NCBI GenBank assembly: GCA_045597945.1
Contig: JAZLLD010000040.1
Location: forward strand, 1-8,630
Reading direction: 5' to 3'
Source of the DNA: Colimorpha sp045597945
GTDB lineage: Bacteria > Bacteroidota > Bacteroidia > Bacteroidales > P3
DNA length: 8,630 bases
A program made the translations under genes and the position numbers. Shown piece after piece: positions 6,509 to 8,630 of the stretch. The notes under the pieces are model-generated. The model made no database searches. It was not told the origin of the DNA and worked only from the letters and a program-made list of their open reading frames with translations. Within the stretch, counting starts at the first letter, position 1. Every line of letters starts with the position of its first letter.

Positions 6509-7090
6509 CTATAGGTCGCCAACCCTCTTGGGAATCACCAAGGGGAAGGTGAGCTTGTCGACCTCCTTCAAAGGTTCCATCTTGAGCTGGGCTTCAATGC
6601 CGAAACGCTTGAAGAGTTCAGTCAGCTGGGTTTCAGCATCATCGGCAGTCACTCGGCGGTAGAGCTGAGTGAAGGTTGTGCGATAGCGGAAACGCTTGTA
6701 CATATCATCGTAATTGCCTCTGAAACAACGGTTCATCACCTTGGCATACACAATCACCGAGTCCGGAGTGAACTTAGCCCTGCCCAGTTCAACCACCTTG
6801 GTGGCACAAAGCCAGATGACGCTATCGCTCTGCAGACGCATCTGCCCGGCAGCGCTGACACCCTGGGCCGAGCAGGTGAAGTTGGAAGTGTAGTAATGCG
6901 GCTTATAGACAGGGCGCGAAGGTGTGGAAGGCCTTGTATTGGTGTTAGTTGAAGGCTGGTTGGGCGTAGGGACAACCACCGTGGTGCTGGTCGTGTCGGG
7001 CTGAGGGCCGCGGGCGGCACGGCGATGGCTGCGGCAGCCACCCATCAGCACAAGGGCCAAAAGCAAGATAGGTAATATTTTTTTTGTCAT
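6509..7090 (-). CDS. DUF4292-like lipoprotein (possible LolB-like fold)
   Basis: I choose the ATG at 7090 (193 residues), because it overlaps the TPR gene stop as ATGA and gives a clean lipoprotein signal: MTKKILPILLLALVLMGG followed by Cys19. A start two codons upstream at 7096 is possible. After the Cys comes an Arg-rich stretch and a Thr/Pro/Asn/Ser-rich linker (about 35-62), then a folded domain. The segment QMRLQSDSVIWLCATKVVEL, then GRAKFTPDSVIVYAKVMNRCF and a GNYDDMYKRF element, matches the pattern of DUF4292 proteins (sDSvIw, RakfTPDSV, gdY). These are thought to share the LolA/LolB fold. It is short for that family, whose members I remember as about 250 residues, and the C-terminal half is reduced. 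In related genomes this family usually follows a TPR lipoprotein, as it does here, so outer-membrane assembly is the likely setting. Function is inferred. Confidence 0.75.
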   Translation of the reverse strand: MTKKILPILLLALVLMGGCRSHRRAARGPQPDTTSTTVVVPTPNQPSTNTNTRPSTPSRPVYKPHYYTSNFTCSAQGVSAAGQMRLQSDSVIWLCATKVVELGRAKFTPDSVIVYAKVMNRCFRGNYDDMYKRFRYRTTFTQLYRRVTADDAETQLTELFKRFGIEAQLKMEPLKEVDKLTFPLVIPKRVGDL

Positions 7091-8409
7091 TTGCATGATT
7101 CTAAAATGGTCTTATAGAGTTGGTTGACGAGGGCATCGTTGGGCGACACCATCATACATTTGTTGATATATTCTTTGGCCTTCTCGCAGTCGCCAAGCTT
7201 CAGATAGCCCTGTGCGAGAATAAGATATGGGCGAGTGTGAAGGGGGAAGAGCTCGGTAGCCTGGAGGGCATGGAGCAACAACGACTCCGAGGTGTCGGAA
7301 ACCATGCTTTCGCAAAGGAGCAGCGCTTCCCAGGGTTCATACTGACTTTTATCCACACTAATGTAGTTTTCAAACTGTTGTGCGGCCTCAGCATAGCGTT
7401 CCTGGGCAGCAAGCAGCTTGCCGTAGACCAACCCATGGGCATAATCGCCTCGGCACTGGGCCACCAACGTGTCAACAAACAAGAAACAGGGCTTGCTGTA
7501 AGCCATAAAAAACTGTTTGTTGCGAAGGAACTCGGTGACAAATATCAGCTTATGCTGGCATTCCACCTCAGAATTCAACACACCTTGACGCAGATGAGCG
7601 TAGGCCTGGGCATTGTCGCCCATGGTCAGATAGCACGAAGCCAACGAGATATGAATATTCTCATCGTTCGGATTGGACGAAAGAATGCGGTTGTAGTACT
7701 GCAAGGCCTTGGTATAGTTCTTCTCAGCCATATAGCTCTCGGCCAGGATGGCATTATAGCTCGGGTCGCTAGGAACAGCATCGGCCAACTTCTCCAGCTC
7801 TTTCCGAGCCTTGTCGGGTCGGTTGATGGCTGCCCAAAGTTTCTGTTTCTGAAGCGAAATGGGCTCGCTGATGCCGAAGCGCTTTTCCACACGGTCCAGC
7901 ACCTCAATGGCCGCTGTCACATTGTTAGTTTTCAAATAAGCATTCGAAAGATCATAATACCGCTCAGGCGTATCGGGATGGCGCTTGACGATATCTTCCC
8001 AAGTGGCTATCAAATTCTTACCATCCTGTTTGCGTTCATAAATCTGGGACAACAGTAGTTCATACCAATAGTTGGCCGGACTGTGCGACCAAGCCTTTTG
8101 GCTATGAACCAGCGCACTGTCCACCCAGCCCATGCCCAAATAAACTCGGGCCAGCCCATAATGAGCCGGGGCATAATCAGGAGCCTCTTTCAGTATCTTT
8201 CCATACTGCTCTACAGCCTCATCGATTTTGCCGATAAGCACCTGAGTACTAGCATCCAACACGGCAGCCTCGTTTTTCAAATCGGCCTCACTCACCTCCA
8301 CAATGGGCTTGCGCTGATAGCGTGAGTCCACAGGTTTAGCACTTTTCTTGTTGCTGGCACACGAGCATACAAAAAAAATTATGAATAATATATAAATTGC
8401 ATTTTTCAT
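7087..8409 (-). CDS. TPR-repeat lipoprotein
   Basis: The ATG at 8409 gives 440 residues starting with a lipoprotein signal, MKNAIYILFIIFFVCS then Cys17, so it is likely membrane-anchored and facing the periplasm. An eight-codon upstream extension from a TTG at 8433 would put charged residues before the signal and is rejected. Nearly the whole mature part consists of tetratricopeptide repeats: GKIDEAVEQYGKILKEAPDY, YAPAHYGLARVYLGMGWVDS, PERYYDLSNAYLKTNNVTAA, NYTKALQYYNRILSSNPNDE, HISLASCYLTMGDNAQAY, ERYAEAAQQFENYI and RPYLILAQGYLKLGDCEKAK. TPR proteins are protein-protein scaffolds; in this phylum a TPR protein followed by a DUF4292 protein is a familiar pair, and a role in envelope assembly is inferred. 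It is the first gene of its operon and lies just after a -7 promoter element at 8532-8525. The stop overlaps the next start as ATGA. Confidence 0.85.
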   Translation of the reverse strand: MKNAIYILFIIFFVCSCASNKKSAKPVDSRYQRKPIVEVSEADLKNEAAVLDASTQVLIGKIDEAVEQYGKILKEAPDYAPAHYGLARVYLGMGWVDSALVHSQKAWSHSPANYWYELLLSQIYERKQDGKNLIATWEDIVKRHPDTPERYYDLSNAYLKTNNVTAAIEVLDRVEKRFGISEPISLQKQKLWAAINRPDKARKELEKLADAVPSDPSYNAILAESYMAEKNYTKALQYYNRILSSNPNDENIHISLASCYLTMGDNAQAYAHLRQGVLNSEVECQHKLIFVTEFLRNKQFFMAYSKPCFLFVDTLVAQCRGDYAHGLVYGKLLAAQERYAEAAQQFENYISVDKSQYEPWEALLLCESMVSDTSESLLLHALQATELFPLHTRPYLILAQGYLKLGDCEKAKEYINKCMMVSPNDALVNQLYKTILESCK

Positions 8410-8497
8410 AGTAAACCGTCTATAACAATACAATACATAATAAACTCACAATACACATTTTTATTGCATCCGCAAAAGAATATTTTTCCACTTAGAT

Positions 8498-8630
8498 TCA
8501 ATCTCGAAGTGCAACACCGTTGTGCAAAGATAGCAAGAATTTTTGTTTTGGGGAAGAATAGTTCAAAAGTTTTCTCGGACGAAGGTTGAGTTCAGACTGG
8601 ACAAAGAGGATGTAATCGTCAGACAGAGAG
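8498..8630 (-). CDS. C-terminal end of an IS30-family-like transposase (partial, start off the right edge)
   Basis: The minus-strand frame entering at 8629 stays open for 43 codons to a TGA at 8500-8498. It contains QSELNLRPRKLLNYSSPKQK, which fits the end of the DDE integrase core in IS30-type transposases (consensus like LNxRPRKxLxYxTPxExF), and ends NGVALRD, resembling the VALQ-type tails I associate with Bacteroidales IS30 elements. Only the tail is visible, so the catalytic residues, intactness and the terminal inverted repeat cannot be judged. If real, the insertion sequence ends between 8498 and the TPR gene start. It could instead be a chance open frame over an ordinary promoter region. 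Confidence 0.5.
   Translation of the reverse strand, partial: SLSDDYILFVQSELNLRPRKLLNYSSPKQKFLLSLHNGVALRD
8525..8532 (-). promoter_or_regulatory. Bacteroidetes-type -7 promoter element TATCTTTG driving the TPR operon
   Basis: The minus strand reads GC TATCTTTG CAC, an exact match to the TAnnTTTG -7 consensus of Bacteroidetes sigma-ABfr promoters. It lies 115 bases before the TPR gene ATG. A clear -33 TTTG at 19-21 bases upstream is not present; the nearest TTTG is about 31 bases away, so the promoter may be weak or regulated. Transcription would start about 5-8 bases downstream, near 8518, leaving a leader of roughly 110 bases. The leader is AT-rich and shows no riboswitch that I recognise. 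Confidence 0.55.

Noticed and set aside
7120..8058. 312-codon plus-strand open frame opposite the TPR lipoprotein gene
   Set aside because: Antisense shadow of the TPR repeats, with a low-information translation and no family resemblance.
8410..8433. TTG start at 8433 extending the TPR lipoprotein by eight residues
   Set aside because: The ATG at 8409 gives a standard lipoprotein signal peptide; the extension adds an unusual N-terminus and uses a rare start codon without need.
8512..8522. Small inverted repeat CAAC-ACC-GTTG next to the -7 element
   Set aside because: Four-base arms are too short to distinguish an operator from chance, and the same bases are explained as coding in the transposase-like tail.
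1..8630. CRISPR arrays, tRNA or rRNA genes
   Set aside because: No regularly spaced repeats, no tRNA cloverleaf motif and no rRNA-like segment were seen in any part of the window.

Overview
The window looks like a chromosomal segment of a Bacteroidales bacterium (Bacteroides/Prevotella/Porphyromonas group; genus not assignable by eye). Evidence is a PG_1098-type THUMP-like methyltransferase, a DUF4292-like lipoprotein, a TATCTTTG -7 promoter element of the Bacteroidetes type, A-rich leaders without a Shine-Dalgarno sequence, and AT-rich 'aattatgaattatgag' intergenic repeats. Every convincing gene is on the minus strand, so transcription runs from high to low coordinates; the long plus-strand frames are antisense shadows.

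Right end (about 8630 to 8410): the tail of an open frame resembling the C-terminus of an IS30-family transposase. Its last codons contain a -7 promoter element pointing into the next operon. That operon (8409 to 5229, possibly on through 4319 and 2994) runs: TPR lipoprotein, DUF4292-like lipoprotein, LolA-like periplasmic protein, tadA (tRNA adenosine deaminase), NTP_transferase nucleotidyltransferase. Several junctions are ATGA overlaps or short gaps. The first three products are predicted envelope proteins, two of them with likely lipoprotein-carrier (LolA/LolB-type) folds, which suggests an outer-membrane biogenesis module joined to housekeeping genes. A 4200-4310 intergenic region with a long inverted repeat separates the nucleotidyltransferase from the PG_1098-type SAM methyltransferase.

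Left end (2907 to beyond 1): a compact cluster of an ECF sigma factor, a small outer-membrane beta-barrel protein, a single-pass membrane protein with a Pro/Glu-rich periplasmic part, and a secreted protein with a GIN/DUF2807-like N-terminal domain followed by an outer-membrane barrel, cut by the window edge. No FecR or zinc-finger anti-sigma factor is present; the single-pass protein is the best candidate regulator. This looks like a self-contained envelope-sensing cluster that I cannot name.

The most striking detail is that the sigma factor frame has no stop codon. It continues in frame through the signal peptide and barrel of the next protein (1738-2907). Just before the join, the classic -1 slippery heptamer A AAA AAC sits in exactly the right phase, and a -1 shift there reaches a TAA ending one base before the barrel protein's ATG. 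Programmed frameshifting, RNA polymerase slippage, a natural fusion, or a one-base indel in the six-A run would all explain it.
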